This document shows positions 8,096 to 17,136 of a DNA stretch of 64,000 nucleotides, piece after piece (the first letter of the stretch is position 1; the number at the start of each line of letters is the position of its first letter). The stretch covers positions 62,001 through 126,000 of the forward strand of contig CALZJE010000005.1 of NCBI GenBank assembly GCA_945787715.1, read 5' to 3'. Below the pieces are notes generated by a model that saw nothing but the letters and a program-made list of their open reading frames with translations, had not been told where the DNA came from and did no database searches. The position numbers and the translations under genes were made by a program. This DNA comes from an uncultured Ectothiorhodospiraceae bacterium. Lineage in GTDB: Bacteria > Pseudomonadota > Gammaproteobacteria > S012-40.

Positions 8096-8788
8096 ATGGC
8101 CGACAGCATTAATTCAAATAATCCCTTACTTGATCAACTTGGTATCCAAAAGAAAAAGGACGCTAACAAAACTGATCAAAATGGAATGGCGCAAGCTGAT
8201 TTCTTGAAATTAATGGTTGCTCAAATTCAAAACCAGAGTCCCTTAAAACCACAGGAAAATGGTGAGTTTTTGGGGCAAATGGCGCAATTTAGTACAGTTC
8301 AAGGTTTACAAGATATGCAAAAAACGTTGGATACTCTGAGTAGTTCCATCGTTTCAAATCAGGCATTGCAAGCATCGAGTATGGTTGGTCGGTTTGTGAG
8401 AGTACCGGGTGACGAGGGTTTTTTACCCGAGGGTGAAGGTGATCGATTTTTTGGCGCAGTGGAGCTAGATCAAACTGCTAGCAATGTGAAATTTGAAATT
8501 CTATCTCCGAGTGGGGAAGTGATAAAGACAATTGGAAAAGGACAGCAACAAGCAGGTGTTGTGAATTTTGCTTGGGATGGCGAGAATGATAAAGGCGAGA
8601 TGATGCCTGAAGGAAATTATTCATTTCGTGCCGTCGCAAATCTTGGCGGTAAAACCCAGTCGTTAGATACACATTCAATTGCACTTGTTGAAAGCGTGAC
8701 ACTTGGAAGAAGTGGAGAGCAGATGAAACTGAATATTACCGGGATAGGTGAGCGTAATATGGCTTCCGTGCGGGAGATTCTTTCTTAA
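8096..8788 (+). CDS. flgD: FlgD, hook cap / scaffolding protein
   Basis: 230-residue hook cap protein. It has the conserved N-terminal QADFLKLMVAQIQNQSPLKPQENGEFLGQMAQFSTVQGL region (given in part, about residues 34-70). The C-terminal FlgD Ig-like and Tudor-like parts include PSGEVIKTIGKG and FAWDGENDKGEMMPEGNYSFRA. FlgD caps the growing hook, directs FlgE polymerisation and is replaced by FlgK. It is 24 bases after flgC with GGAG before the start. Confidence 0.95.
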   Translation: MADSINSNNPLLDQLGIQKKKDANKTDQNGMAQADFLKLMVAQIQNQSPLKPQENGEFLGQMAQFSTVQGLQDMQKTLDTLSSSIVSNQALQASSMVGRFVRVPGDEGFLPEGEGDRFFGAVELDQTASNVKFEILSPSGEVIKTIGKGQQQAGVVNFAWDGENDKGEMMPEGNYSFRAVANLGGKTQSLDTHSIALVESVTLGRSGEQMKLNITGIGERNMASVREILS

Positions 8789-8984
8789 ATAGAATCATTC
8801 TGATGCTATATATACAGCCTTAATTGAGGTGAACATATTTCTTGTCATTTAACTATTGTGGTTGATTTATTGTTGTAAATTCTCATTAATCTATCGGATT
8901 AATTTTAGGGTGATCAAAAGAGTTCTGTTATTCATCGCATTAACACAGGTCTCTTTGCTGTGTTTCAATATTAAGGAGTAAGTT

Positions 8985-10412
8985 ATGCCGTTTCGAATTG
9001 CATTAAGTGGGTTGCACTCGTCATCAACGGATCTGAAAGTGACAGGTAACAATATCGCCAACTCGGCGACGACAGGATTTAAGCGATCCAGGGCAGAGTT
9101 TGTCGACGTATATGCTGCGGCATATGGGGCAATAACTTCGGTAACTAATGGCAGTGGTGTGAGAACTCCAAATATTCGGCAAATGTTTGCCCAGGGTAAT
9201 ATTGAATATACTGATAATAGTACTGATTTAGCCATCACCGGCCAGGGATTTTTTGTTGTAGAAGATACAAAAGGTCGTTATTTAACAAGAAACGGTACCT
9301 TTGGTTTGGATAGGGATGGTAATGTTGTTAACTCAACCGGGCAAACTTTGCAGGTCTTTCCGCCTGTTACGGTGGGCACTCAAACAACGTTTAATACCGG
9401 CTCGCTTGTTGATGTACAGTTAAACAATACCATCGGCGCTCCCGTGGCAACAACACGTGCCGATATTAATGTTAATCTGGATGCTAACATTCTGCCTACG
9501 AGCTTTTTTAACACCAATGCTTCAGCCATGCCGACGCCTGCAGTTCCTGCCATGCCCCCTGCGTCAGGTGGTGTTGGTAACGTCTACGACCATACTGCAG
9601 GACCAATTCCATTTAATCGAACTGATCCTACGACATTTCATCACGTGACAGCGACCACAGTTTATGATTCATTAGGTGGTGATCATGTTGCCCAGATGTA
9701 TTTTCGAAAGGTAGACAATGATTCCTTGGCTACTCCTCCTGCTGTTAATGATCTATGGCAGGTAATCAGTTACATAGATGGCGTTGAAGTGCCACCAAGT
9801 TCCACGGGTGTGGCTGGTGGTCCACCTCCGGCAAATGGGCAGGGTGTTGTGTTGGAATTTAATAGTGATGGCACTATGGCGAATGCTATGTATGATGGAA
9901 TTGCTGCGGCAGCGTTACCCAATACAGAAATCGCTTTCTCTTCTTTTACGCCGAATACCGGTGCAAACCCAATAGATATCACAATAGAATTTGCGAGAAC
10001 AACACAATACGGTGATGACTTTGCTGTGAATCTACTTTCCCAAGATGGATTTACAACAGGGCGATTGACTGGCTTTGATGTAGAAGAGAACGGAACTGTT
10101 TTTGCGCGTTATACTAATGGTAATGCCGAAGTACTAGGTATGGTTGCGTTAGCGAATGTTGCGAATCCTGAAGGCTTAAGGCAAAGAGGTGATTCTTTAT
10201 GGGTTGAGACGTTTGATGCCGGTGATACGGTGCTTGGTGAACCAGGAACGGCAAGTTTAGGCCTCATTCAAGCAGGGGCGCTGGAGTCATCGACTGTTGA
10301 AATTGCTGATGAGTTGGTAAATATGATTGTTTCGCAGAGGAATTATCAAGCCAATGCTCAAGTGATAACCACAGCTGATCAGTTAACTCAAACATTACTT
10401 AATATCCGCTAG
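8985..10412 (+). CDS. flgE: FlgE, hook protein
   Basis: 475-residue hook subunit. N-terminal axial motif FRIALSGLHSSSTDLKVTGNNIANSATTGFKRSRAEF (given in part), the FlgE/F/G-family segment ITGQGFFVVEDTKGRYLTRNGTFGLD, and the C-terminal ELVNMIVSQRNYQANAQVITTADQL helix (each given in part). The central insert is rich in Pro and Ala, as is common in surface-exposed hook domains. TAAGGAG precedes the ATG. A 196-base gap separates it from flgD; it contains TGGTTG-ATTTA-TTGTT, a near miss for a sigma-54 site lacking the GC doublet. A strong terminator follows the gene. Confidence 0.95.
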   Translation: MPFRIALSGLHSSSTDLKVTGNNIANSATTGFKRSRAEFVDVYAAAYGAITSVTNGSGVRTPNIRQMFAQGNIEYTDNSTDLAITGQGFFVVEDTKGRYLTRNGTFGLDRDGNVVNSTGQTLQVFPPVTVGTQTTFNTGSLVDVQLNNTIGAPVATTRADINVNLDANILPTSFFNTNASAMPTPAVPAMPPASGGVGNVYDHTAGPIPFNRTDPTTFHHVTATTVYDSLGGDHVAQMYFRKVDNDSLATPPAVNDLWQVISYIDGVEVPPSSTGVAGGPPPANGQGVVLEFNSDGTMANAMYDGIAAAALPNTEIAFSSFTPNTGANPIDITIEFARTTQYGDDFAVNLLSQDGFTTGRLTGFDVEENGTVFARYTNGNAEVLGMVALANVANPEGLRQRGDSLWVETFDAGDTVLGEPGTASLGLIQAGALESSTVEIADELVNMIVSQRNYQANAQVITTADQLTQTLLNIR

Positions 10413-10436
10413 TTTTTTCGACACTAAAAATTTAAG

Positions 10437-10463
10437 GCGGGCTATTTATAGCCCGCTTTTTTT
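10437..10463 (+). terminator. Rho-independent terminator after flgE
   Basis: Perfect 8-bp GC-rich stem (GCGGGCTA / TAGCCCGC) with loop TTTA at 10445-10448, followed by seven T residues. It ends the flgBCDE transcript before the separate flgF promoter. Confidence 0.9.
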
Positions 10464-10477
10464 ATTTCATCAATATT

Positions 10478-10493
10478 AGGCAAGGCGATTGCA
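10478..10493 (+). promoter_or_regulatory. Candidate sigma-54 promoter of flgF
   Basis: AGGCAA-GGCGA-TTGCA has the essential GG-N10-GC spacing and a full TTGCA -12 box. It sits directly after the flgE terminator and about 40 bases before the flgF start, so flgF-flgL appear to be a second transcription unit. Confidence 0.68.
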
Positions 10494-10531
10494 CTACTCT
10501 AAGTCAACAAGATTTATACAAGGCTTAAGTT

Positions 10532-11272
10532 ATGGATCGAATGCTTTATATTGGAATGTCTGGCGCGAAAGAAGTTATGTTGTCGCAAGGAATGAACGGC
10601 AACAACCTAGCAAACGTAAGCACAACTGGTTTTCGTGAAGATCTCGCTCAACAGCGTAGTATGTCTGTGTTTGGTCTGGGTCATCCTACTCGAGTTTATG
10701 CAATGACTGAAAAGGCCGGCGTGGATTATTCCCCTGGCCCCATTGAAAGTACCGGTCGCGATATGGATCTTGCTATTAAACAAGATGGTTGGTTCACCGT
10801 TCAATCGAAAGATGGAACAGAGGCATATACGCGTGCTGGAAATTTGCGAATAACTCCTCAAGGGATTTTGACGACTGGTGCGGGATTGCCAGTGTTGGGA
10901 AATGGTGGGCCAATAAGTTTACCTCCTTCAGAGAGCGTCACTATTGGTGTTGATGGGACTATAACGGTTCGACCTTTAGGCCAAGGTGCTGCCGCGTTAG
11001 CAGTCGTTGATCGGATTCGACTAGTTAATCCAAAGTTGTCAGATCTTGAAAAGAGTCGAGATGGATTGTTCCGGTTAAAAAATGGCGGGGAAGCCGATCC
11101 CGATGCCACTGTTAGAGTGATGCCGGGAATGCTCGAACGAAGCAATGTCAGCGTGGTTGAAGCGATGGTTAGAATGATTACCTTAACACGTAATTTCGAT
11201 ATGCAAACCAAGGTCATGAGCACTGCTGAAGAAATTGATAAATCTACAAACACCCTAATGCGGATGTCATAG
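10532..11272 (+). CDS. flgF: FlgF, proximal rod protein
   Basis: 246-residue rod protein. It begins MDRMLYIGMSGAKEVM and carries the axial motif QGMNGNNLANVSTTGFREDL, then DLAIKQDGWFTVQSKDGTEAYTRAGN (given in part) and the C-terminal SNVSVVEAMVRMITLTRNFDMQTKVM (given in part). Part of the proximal rod together with FlgB and FlgC. AAGG lies 10 bases before the ATG. The end of the gene is followed by an unusual heptamer repeat tract before flgG. Confidence 0.95.
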   Translation: MDRMLYIGMSGAKEVMLSQGMNGNNLANVSTTGFREDLAQQRSMSVFGLGHPTRVYAMTEKAGVDYSPGPIESTGRDMDLAIKQDGWFTVQSKDGTEAYTRAGNLRITPQGILTTGAGLPVLGNGGPISLPPSESVTIGVDGTITVRPLGQGAAALAVVDRIRLVNPKLSDLEKSRDGLFRLKNGGEADPDATVRVMPGMLERSNVSVVEAMVRMITLTRNFDMQTKVMSTAEEIDKSTNTLMRMS

Positions 11273-11300
11273 TGGTATGTTGATTGCAAATTCACTAAAA

Positions 11301-11398
11301 GTTAAAAGTTAAAAGTTAAAAGTTAAAAGTTAAAAGTTAAAAGTTAAAAGTTAAAAGTTAAAAGTTAAAAGTTAAAAGTTTAAAAGTTAAAAAGTTAA
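11301..11398. repeat. Heptanucleotide tandem repeat between flgF and flgG
   Basis: GTTAAAA is repeated perfectly eleven times (11301-11377), then twice as 8-bp variants (GTTTAAAA at 11378, GTTAAAAA at 11386) and once partially (GTTAA at 11394). The tract fills nearly the whole 138-base spacer and stops 3-4 bases before the flgG ribosome site AGAGG. Such arrays change length readily by slipped-strand mispairing; here it is non-coding, so a change would alter leader length or spacing rather than reading frame. Confidence 0.95.
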
Positions 11399-11410
11399 TC
11401 AGAGGTTGTT

Positions 11411-12196
11411 ATGGACAGAGCATTATGGATTTCTAAAACCGGTCTTGAAACACAGCAAACACGAATGGCCATAATCTCCAATAACCTGGCTAACGTAAGT
11501 ACAACAGGTTATAAAAAAGGCCGAGGTATTTTCCAGGATCTTATCTATCAAAACGTTCGTCAACCAGGGGGGAAAACGAGTGAGGATACACTGTTACCTT
11601 CAGGTTTGATGCTGGGCAGTGGCGTAAGAACTGTTGCGACAGAAAAATTACATGCTCAAGGTAATTTTATTCAAACAGAAAATAGTTTTGACGTTGGAAT
11701 ACAGGGTAAAGGTTTTTTACAAATACTTATGCCTTCAGGAGAGGTTGGATATACACGTGATGGTTCTTTTCGGCTGGATGATCAAGGTCGGTTAGTGACA
11801 GCCAGTGGTTATCCTGTTGAGCCAGGTATTAGCATCCCCGCAAACGCATTATCTGTGAGTATCTCAGGCGATGGTTTGGTAAGTGTTGCATTACCTAATC
11901 AGCCAGATGGAAGCCAGGTGGGCAATCTTCAATTGGCAGATTTTATCAATCCTTCTGGTTTGCAGCCCATGGGCGAGAACTTATTTATAGAAACTGTTGC
12001 GAGCGGTGCACCTCAGGTCGGGACACCAGGATTAGATGGGATAGGTTCGTTAATTCAAGGTTCTTTAGAAAGTTCCAATGTGAATGTTGTTGAAGAGCTG
12101 GTTAATATGATTGAAACCCAACGTGCTTATGAAATGAATTCCAAAGCAGTTTCCGCTGTTGATGGAATGTTGAGAAACTTGAGCCAAACTTTGTAG
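11411..12196 (+). CDS. flgG: FlgG, distal rod protein
   Basis: 261-residue distal rod subunit, the family's usual length. Features: MDRALWISKTGLETQQ start, IISNNLANVSTTGYKKGRG axial motif, FDVGIQGKGFLQILMPSGEVGYTRDGSF (given in part), and C-terminal SSNVNVVEELVNMIETQRAYEMNSKAV, given in part. It forms the part of the rod that crosses peptidoglycan and the rings. The AGAGG ribosome site immediately follows the heptamer repeat tract, which is the odd feature of this gene's context. flgH starts 6 bases after the stop. Confidence 0.95.
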   Translation: MDRALWISKTGLETQQTRMAIISNNLANVSTTGYKKGRGIFQDLIYQNVRQPGGKTSEDTLLPSGLMLGSGVRTVATEKLHAQGNFIQTENSFDVGIQGKGFLQILMPSGEVGYTRDGSFRLDDQGRLVTASGYPVEPGISIPANALSVSISGDGLVSVALPNQPDGSQVGNLQLADFINPSGLQPMGENLFIETVASGAPQVGTPGLDGIGSLIQGSLESSNVNVVEELVNMIETQRAYEMNSKAVSAVDGMLRNLSQTL

Positions 12197-12202
12197 GCTA
12201 AC

Positions 12203-12871
12203 ATGAAATTATTATTGCTAATTTTTATGATTTTTCTTGCAGCATGTGCGACCAAACCAGCCATGCAGCCCGCACCTGATTTTGTTCCTGTTCGGCCAAT
12301 TATTTCCGCTCCTCCGCCTCAAGATAATGGGGGGATCTATCAAACTGGATATGGTGTTTCACTTTTTTCAGATGTATCTGCAAAACGAGTTGGTGATCTG
12401 ATTACGGTTATTCTGAGTGAGCGCACAAATGCCACAAAGAAGGCTAGCACCAATACATCGAAGGATAGTAGTGTGGACATGCCAATACCTTCAGTGTTAG
12501 GTGGCGGTGTTTCGCTAAATGGTCGGAGTTTGCTTTCTTCTTCCGTCGATGCATCCCGTTCGTTTGCAGGCGCTGGCGACTCCAGTCAAAGCAATAGTTT
12601 AACAGGACGAATTACAGTAACTGTATCTGAAGTATTGCCTAACGGTTATTTGATGGTGCAGGGTGAGAAGCGTTTAACGCTGAATCAGGGTAATGAACAT
12701 GTGCGATTTTCAGGAATCGTTCGCCCAGCAGATATAAGAAGTGATAATACGGTGGAATCGAGCAGTGTGGCAAATGCTCAAATTATTTATGCGGGAACTG
12801 GCGCTTTAGCGGATGCGAATACTGAAGGTTGGTTATCTCGATTTTTTAGCAGTCAATGGTGGCCATTTTAA
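12203..12871 (+). CDS. flgH: FlgH, flagellar L-ring lipoprotein
   Basis: 222-residue outer-membrane lipoprotein. The signal peptide ends in the lipobox LAAC with C15 as the lipidated residue ([19 protein letters not shown]). Family motifs are [20 protein letters not shown] at about residues 66-85, [22 protein letters not shown] and [16 protein letters not shown]. FlgH forms the L ring around the rod in the outer membrane. It ends overlapping the possible upstream start codon of flgI by one base. Confidence 0.95.
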   Translation: MKLLLLIFMIFLAACATKPAMQPAPDFVPVRPIISAPPPQDNGGIYQTGYGVSLFSDVSAKRVGDLITVILSERTNATKKASTNTSKDSSVDMPIPSVLGGGVSLNGRSLLSSSVDASRSFAGAGDSSQSNSLTGRITVTVSEVLPNGYLMVQGEKRLTLNQGNEHVRFSGIVRPADIRSDNTVESSSVANAQIIYAGTGALADANTEGWLSRFFSSQWWPF

Positions 12872-12882
12872 TGGGGATTTTA

Positions 12883-13983
12883 ATGAATTCAAAGCGTAGT
12901 CTGTTATTGCTTGTAATAGTTAGTTTGGCTACGCCAGTTTTTGCTGATAGAGTTAAAGACCTTTCTTCTATTGCTGGTGTGCGGACTAATCAACTAGTAG
13001 GTTATGGTCTGGTTGTTGGTCTTGATGGATCAGGTGATCAAACAGCGCAGACACCATTTACGGTGCAAAGTTTAAAGAGCATGCTCGCGCAATTTGGTAT
13101 AACATTGCCACCCAATGTTTCCCCGCAATTAAAAAATATTGCCGCCGTATCTGTTCAAGCAGAGCTGCCGCCCTTTATTAAACCTGGGCAAAAAATTGAT
13201 ATTACTGTTTCTTCTATTGGTAATGCAAAAAGTCTTAGAGGTGGAAGCTTAATTATGACTCCACTAAAAGGTGCTGATGGAAATATATACGCAGTTGGGC
13301 AGGGCAACCTCGTTGTCAGTGGTTTTGGTGCAGCTGCAGATGGCTCTCGTGTTACAGTTAATATTCCTAGTACGGGGCGTATTCCGAACGGTGCAACAGT
13401 AGAGCGTGGTGTAATGTCAGGGTTTAATAACGGTAGTCACATTACGCTCAATCTTCACAGGCCAGATTTTACAACTGCGAATCGTTTATCAGTAGCCATT
13501 AACAAAGAGCTTGGTGAAGGTACGGCTGCCCCCGTTGATGGTTCTTCCATCAAAGTGACTGCACCACGAAATCCATCACATCGAGTTGCCTTTATGTCAA
13601 TGGTTGAAAATATTAACGTGGAGCCAGGTGATGCTGCTGCTAGAGTGATTGTGAACTCCAGAACTGGAACTGTTGTCATTGGCTCTCATGTGAGAGTTGC
13701 GGCATCTGCTGTGACCCACGGAAGTTTAACCGTGAGCATTAAGCCGAAAAAAGATGTGATACAACCAGAGCCTCTCACTGATGGCGAAACTATCGTTGTA
13801 CCTAATACTGAAATAGAAATAGTTGAAGAAAATAATCGCATGTTTAAATTTGCGCCAGGAGTATCGCTGGATGAAATTGTCCGTGCGATAAATGAAGTTG
13901 GTGCAGCTCCCGGTGATCTGGTTGCGATTCTTGAAGCACTTAAAGAAGCTGGTTCGTTAAAAGCTGAGCTAATCATCATATAA
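12883..13983 (+). CDS. flgI: FlgI, flagellar P-ring protein
   Basis: Periplasmic P-ring subunit of 366 residues with a cleavable signal peptide ([21 protein letters not shown], given in part). The mature part starts [33 protein letters not shown] and includes [25 protein letters not shown] and the C-terminal [34 protein letters not shown] (all given in part). Three in-frame ATGs exist at 12856, 12871 and 12883. The last is chosen because GGGG lies 6 bases before it and it gives a standard signal peptide. FlgI assembles with help from FlgA. Confidence 0.94.
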   Translation: MNSKRSLLLLVIVSLATPVFADRVKDLSSIAGVRTNQLVGYGLVVGLDGSGDQTAQTPFTVQSLKSMLAQFGITLPPNVSPQLKNIAAVSVQAELPPFIKPGQKIDITVSSIGNAKSLRGGSLIMTPLKGADGNIYAVGQGNLVVSGFGAAADGSRVTVNIPSTGRIPNGATVERGVMSGFNNGSHITLNLHRPDFTTANRLSVAINKELGEGTAAPVDGSSIKVTAPRNPSHRVAFMSMVENINVEPGDAAARVIVNSRTGTVVIGSHVRVAASAVTHGSLTVSIKPKKDVIQPEPLTDGETIVVPNTEIEIVEENNRMFKFAPGVSLDEIVRAINEVGAAPGDLVAILEALKEAGSLKAELIII

Positions 13984-14184
13984 TATTATGTCTTGAGATT
14001 TATTCTTTTTCGCATATTTATTGTAGTAACACTACCTCTCGTCTTGCTTTCTTTCAGCCTTCCTTTCAGCTTTCTATTCAGCTTTCTATTCAGCAACGTA
14101 TAAAGCGAATAATATTCTATTCGTTTTATTGGCATATTTATTGAAGTTACTCTGTTATACCCTTTATTGGATTAATCGGAACTC
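13984..14184. other. flgI-flgJ spacer with imperfect direct repeats
   Basis: About 200 bases without a gene. An imperfect direct repeat of roughly 30-35 bases is seen around 14002-14032 and 14118-14152, with a nearly identical core (GCATATTTATTG followed by AGTNAC). Between them are four degenerate copies of a 12-base CTTTCNTTCAG-type unit (about 14046-14095). A weak CGAATA/TATTCG hairpin with a short T run lies at 14106-14127. No gene is recognisable. Confidence 0.6.
14130..14145 (+). promoter_or_regulatory. Weak sigma-54-like site before flgJ
   Basis: TGGCAT-ATTTA-TTGAA matches the -24 box well but has GA in place of the critical GC in the -12 box. It resembles the fleS site (AGGCAT-ATTTA-TTGCT). 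It may be a degenerate or inactive promoter about 40 bases before flgJ. Confidence 0.3.
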
Positions 14185-15099
14185 ATGATAAACGCGTCAC
14201 AACAAAACTATCTCGATTTTGATGCTTTGAGTCAGCTTAAAACAGAAGCAAAAAAAGATGCTAAATCAGCACTTAAAGAAGTTGCGAGTGAATTTGAAAC
14301 AATTTTCGTTAAGATGATGATGAAGTCAATGAGATCGGCATCATTTGGTGATGAGTTATTTGATTCCGAATCGGCAAAGTTTTACCGTGATATGTATGAT
14401 GACCAATTATCGCAGAACTTATCAAAAAATGGAGGCATTGGTTTGGCCGATGTCTTGGTCAAACAGTTAGAGCGTTATGTTCCAGATCAAACTGCAGAGC
14501 ATTCAGAAGACAAAATTTCAAAAAGTAAAAAAGCAGAAGAATCTATAGCGGTAGGCATTATTGAAAAAGAAAATTCAGAAGAGATGGTGTTTTCATCACC
14601 CAAAGAATTTGTTCATAAACTATGGCCACTCGCAGAAGATGCTGCAAAAGAGCTTGGCACATCGCCTAAGGTCATCATTGCTCAAGCTGCATTAGAAACA
14701 GGTTGGGGTAAACACATAATTCGCAATTCTGATGGCTCAAGCAGCAACAATATTTTTAATATAAAAGCAGATAATCGTTGGCAAGGAAAATATTCAAGCA
14801 TTGATTCTGTCGAGTATATCGGAAATATTCCGCGTCGTGAGACGGCTAATTTTCGCTCTTACCAATCAGTTGATGATAGCTTTAAAGATTATGTTAGCTT
14901 TCTTAAAACCAATTCACGTTATGATAAAGCGATAGATGTAGAAAAAAGAGAATCTCGCTATATTGAAGAGATTCATGCCGCAGGCTATGCAACAGACCCG
15001 AATTATGTCAAAAAAATTGACCGTATCATAAACGATAAACCGCTCGCAGACGCCATGAAAACTTTACCATCTGATAGACAAAATGGCGGCTTGGGTTAA
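14185..15099 (+). CDS. flgJ: FlgJ, rod-capping protein with peptidoglycan hydrolase domain
   Basis: 304-residue two-domain FlgJ. The N-terminal rod-cap domain (about residues 15-95) shows EVASEFETIFVKMMMKSMR and the SESAKFYRDMYDDQLSQNLS segment. After a charged Lys/Glu linker the C-terminal domain (about 140-295) is a glucosaminidase fold, with the catalytic Glu at about residue 171 in AQAALETGWGKH, and NIFNIKADNRWQGK. It caps the rod while opening the peptidoglycan layer. The ribosome site is weak (CGGAA). Not all bacteria have the fused form; this is the gamma/betaproteobacterial type. Confidence 0.94.
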   Translation: MINASQQNYLDFDALSQLKTEAKKDAKSALKEVASEFETIFVKMMMKSMRSASFGDELFDSESAKFYRDMYDDQLSQNLSKNGGIGLADVLVKQLERYVPDQTAEHSEDKISKSKKAEESIAVGIIEKENSEEMVFSSPKEFVHKLWPLAEDAAKELGTSPKVIIAQAALETGWGKHIIRNSDGSSSNNIFNIKADNRWQGKYSSIDSVEYIGNIPRRETANFRSYQSVDDSFKDYVSFLKTNSRYDKAIDVEKRESRYIEEIHAAGYATDPNYVKKIDRIINDKPLADAMKTLPSDRQNGGLG

Positions 15100-15136
15100 C
15101 TTAAAATGAAAAATGATATGACCATAGGAGCCTGCT

Positions 15137-17134
15137 ATGCCATCTGGTGATATGCTAAAAGTAGGAATATCTGGGTTACAAGTATTTCGAAGAACCCTCA
15201 GTACCATTGGGCACAATATTTCCAATGTAAACACCGAGGGCTACTCTCGACAGATTGTTGATTTGACATCTCGATACCCCACGCCATCAGGTGATGGATT
15301 TATCGGAAATGGTGTACGTGCCACAACAACCAAAAGATTGTTTGATGAGCACGCTGCGGAACAAGTTCGATCAAGAACAACGACGACTCAATTTTTTTCC
15401 GAATATCATGAATTTGCCTCTCAGGTTGATAATTTGATTGCTGATCCAGATGCTGGATTAGCACCAGCGATTGAAGAATTTTTTGATTCCATGCAAGAAA
15501 TTGCCGATGACCCCTCTTCAATTCCCTCTAGAAATGTGATGATAACCAATGCACAAAGTTTAGTAGCGCGTTTTGATACGATGGATTCGTGGTTTTCTGA
15601 TATTCAGGGCGCGGTTAATGACAAAATAGTTAATGAAGTAACTGTTGTCAATCAGCTGGCATCATCAATTTCAGCGTTGAACAATGACATCATCGTAGCA
15701 ATTGGTATTGGCGGCAATCAACCGCCAAATGATCTTTTGGATAAACGCGATCATCTTGTTGATGAGCTTTCTAAACATTTGAGCGTTTCTCTTAATGAGA
15801 ATAGGGATGGAACCATCAATGTTTATGTGGGTAACGGACAGAGCTTAGTGTTATCGACCAAAGCGATGGCACTCACGGCTCAGAGAAATCCTGAAGATCC
15901 AGTAAACTACGAGGTTGCTTATAACGATCCAACATCAGGTACTTCTTCTTCAATATCAAAAATGTTATCAGGTGGAGAATTGGGTGGCGTGCTCGCTTTT
16001 CGAGAGGAAGTTCTGATACCATCGGTCAATCATTTGGGACGGCTTGCGGTTGGAATCGCGACAGAATTTAATACTCAACATAATAAGGGATTGGATCTAA
16101 CAAATAGTATTGGTGGTGATTTTTTTAATATTCCCATGATTACCGCATTAGTTCCTACTGATCCCCCTGTTGCTGAGTTATTTTCAACTGAAAGTGTTAA
16201 TAACTTAAGTGCTGAAACTGTAACAGTGCGTTTAAATGATATTAAGAATCTAACAACGGATGAATATCAGCTTACTTATGATGGTGCAAACTATATTCTG
16301 AAAAATCTTGCAACAAATAAACTTGATACATTGACTGTGGCATCAGGCCCAGCACCAACTCGTTTTAATGCAATATATGGTATGGACATCGAACTGAGTA
16401 ATACACCGGCAATTAATGATAAATTTTTTATTCGGCCAAATCGTCAAGCTGCTAGAGACATATCGGTTGCCATAACTGATCCCAATTTAATTGCAAGCGC
16501 ACATCCATTACGTACTGAGATGGATGTCACGAGTAATTCAGGATTTGGATCAATTTCTGACGCAACAATAAACGATTATACCAACGTTGATTTATTGCAA
16601 CCTATCACGATTACATTCAGAAATTCTGGCGGCTTGCCGCCACCGGCAGCGGCAGATGTCTATGATGTTACAGGTGTGGGTGTAGGTATTCCCGCTGTTG
16701 GTGTTGCCTATGTAGCTGGAGCGCCAATATCATTTAATGGTTGGGATGTTGTTGTTGATGGTGTTCCTGAAGATGGTGACATCTTTTTGGTAGAAGGCAA
16801 TATAAATGGTGTCAGTGATAATAGAAACGCGCTGGCATTAGCGGAATTACAACTTACAGGAACAATGATCGGCGGAAGTGCTTCTTTTCACGACGCTTAT
16901 AGCGAGGTCGTTGTGCTTGTAGGGAATTTGACGCATCAGGCTGATCTTTCGTATGAAGCTCAGAGCGCACTATTAAGCCAGGCCCAGCAACTTAAAGACT
17001 CATTATCTGGTGTTAATCTAGATGAAGAAGCAGCAAATCTTCTCTCTTACCAACAAGCGTATGCGGCAGCAGCACAAGTAATTTCAGCATCAGATGAATT
17101 ATTCCAAACTTTGTTAAACGCTATTAGGAGATAG
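15137..17134 (+). CDS. flgK: FlgK, hook-filament junction protein (HAP1)
   Basis: 665-residue hook-associated protein 1. N-terminal axial motif KVGISGLQVFRRTLSTIGHNISNVNTEGYSRQ (given in part), RSRTTTTQFFSEYHEFASQVDNLIADPDAGLAPAIEEFFDS region (given in part), and the C-terminal SGVNLDEEAANLLSYQQAYAAAAQVISASDELFQTLL helix (given in part). It forms the first junction layer between hook and filament, exported by FlgN. The long middle part is family-variable. AGGAG precedes the ATG; flgL starts 2 bases after its stop. Confidence 0.94.
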   Translation: MPSGDMLKVGISGLQVFRRTLSTIGHNISNVNTEGYSRQIVDLTSRYPTPSGDGFIGNGVRATTTKRLFDEHAAEQVRSRTTTTQFFSEYHEFASQVDNLIADPDAGLAPAIEEFFDSMQEIADDPSSIPSRNVMITNAQSLVARFDTMDSWFSDIQGAVNDKIVNEVTVVNQLASSISALNNDIIVAIGIGGNQPPNDLLDKRDHLVDELSKHLSVSLNENRDGTINVYVGNGQSLVLSTKAMALTAQRNPEDPVNYEVAYNDPTSGTSSSISKMLSGGELGGVLAFREEVLIPSVNHLGRLAVGIATEFNTQHNKGLDLTNSIGGDFFNIPMITALVPTDPPVAELFSTESVNNLSAETVTVRLNDIKNLTTDEYQLTYDGANYILKNLATNKLDTLTVASGPAPTRFNAIYGMDIELSNTPAINDKFFIRPNRQAARDISVAITDPNLIASAHPLRTEMDVTSNSGFGSISDATINDYTNVDLLQPITITFRNSGGLPPPAAADVYDVTGVGVGIPAVGVAYVAGAPISFNGWDVVVDGVPEDGDIFLVEGNINGVSDNRNALALAELQLTGTMIGGSASFHDAYSEVVVLVGNLTHQADLSYEAQSALLSQAQQLKDSLSGVNLDEEAANLLSYQQAYAAAAQVISASDELFQTLLNAIRR

Positions 17135-17136
17135 TT

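Noticed and set aside
8840-8885. TGGTTG-ATTTA-TTGTT as a flgE sigma-54 promoter
   Set aside because: It lacks the essential GC doublet at -12, and flgE can be read from the flgB promoter.
11301-11398. Heptamer tract as a CRISPR array or coding repeat
   Set aside because: The unit is 7 bases with no spacers, and no open frame on the correct strand uses it.
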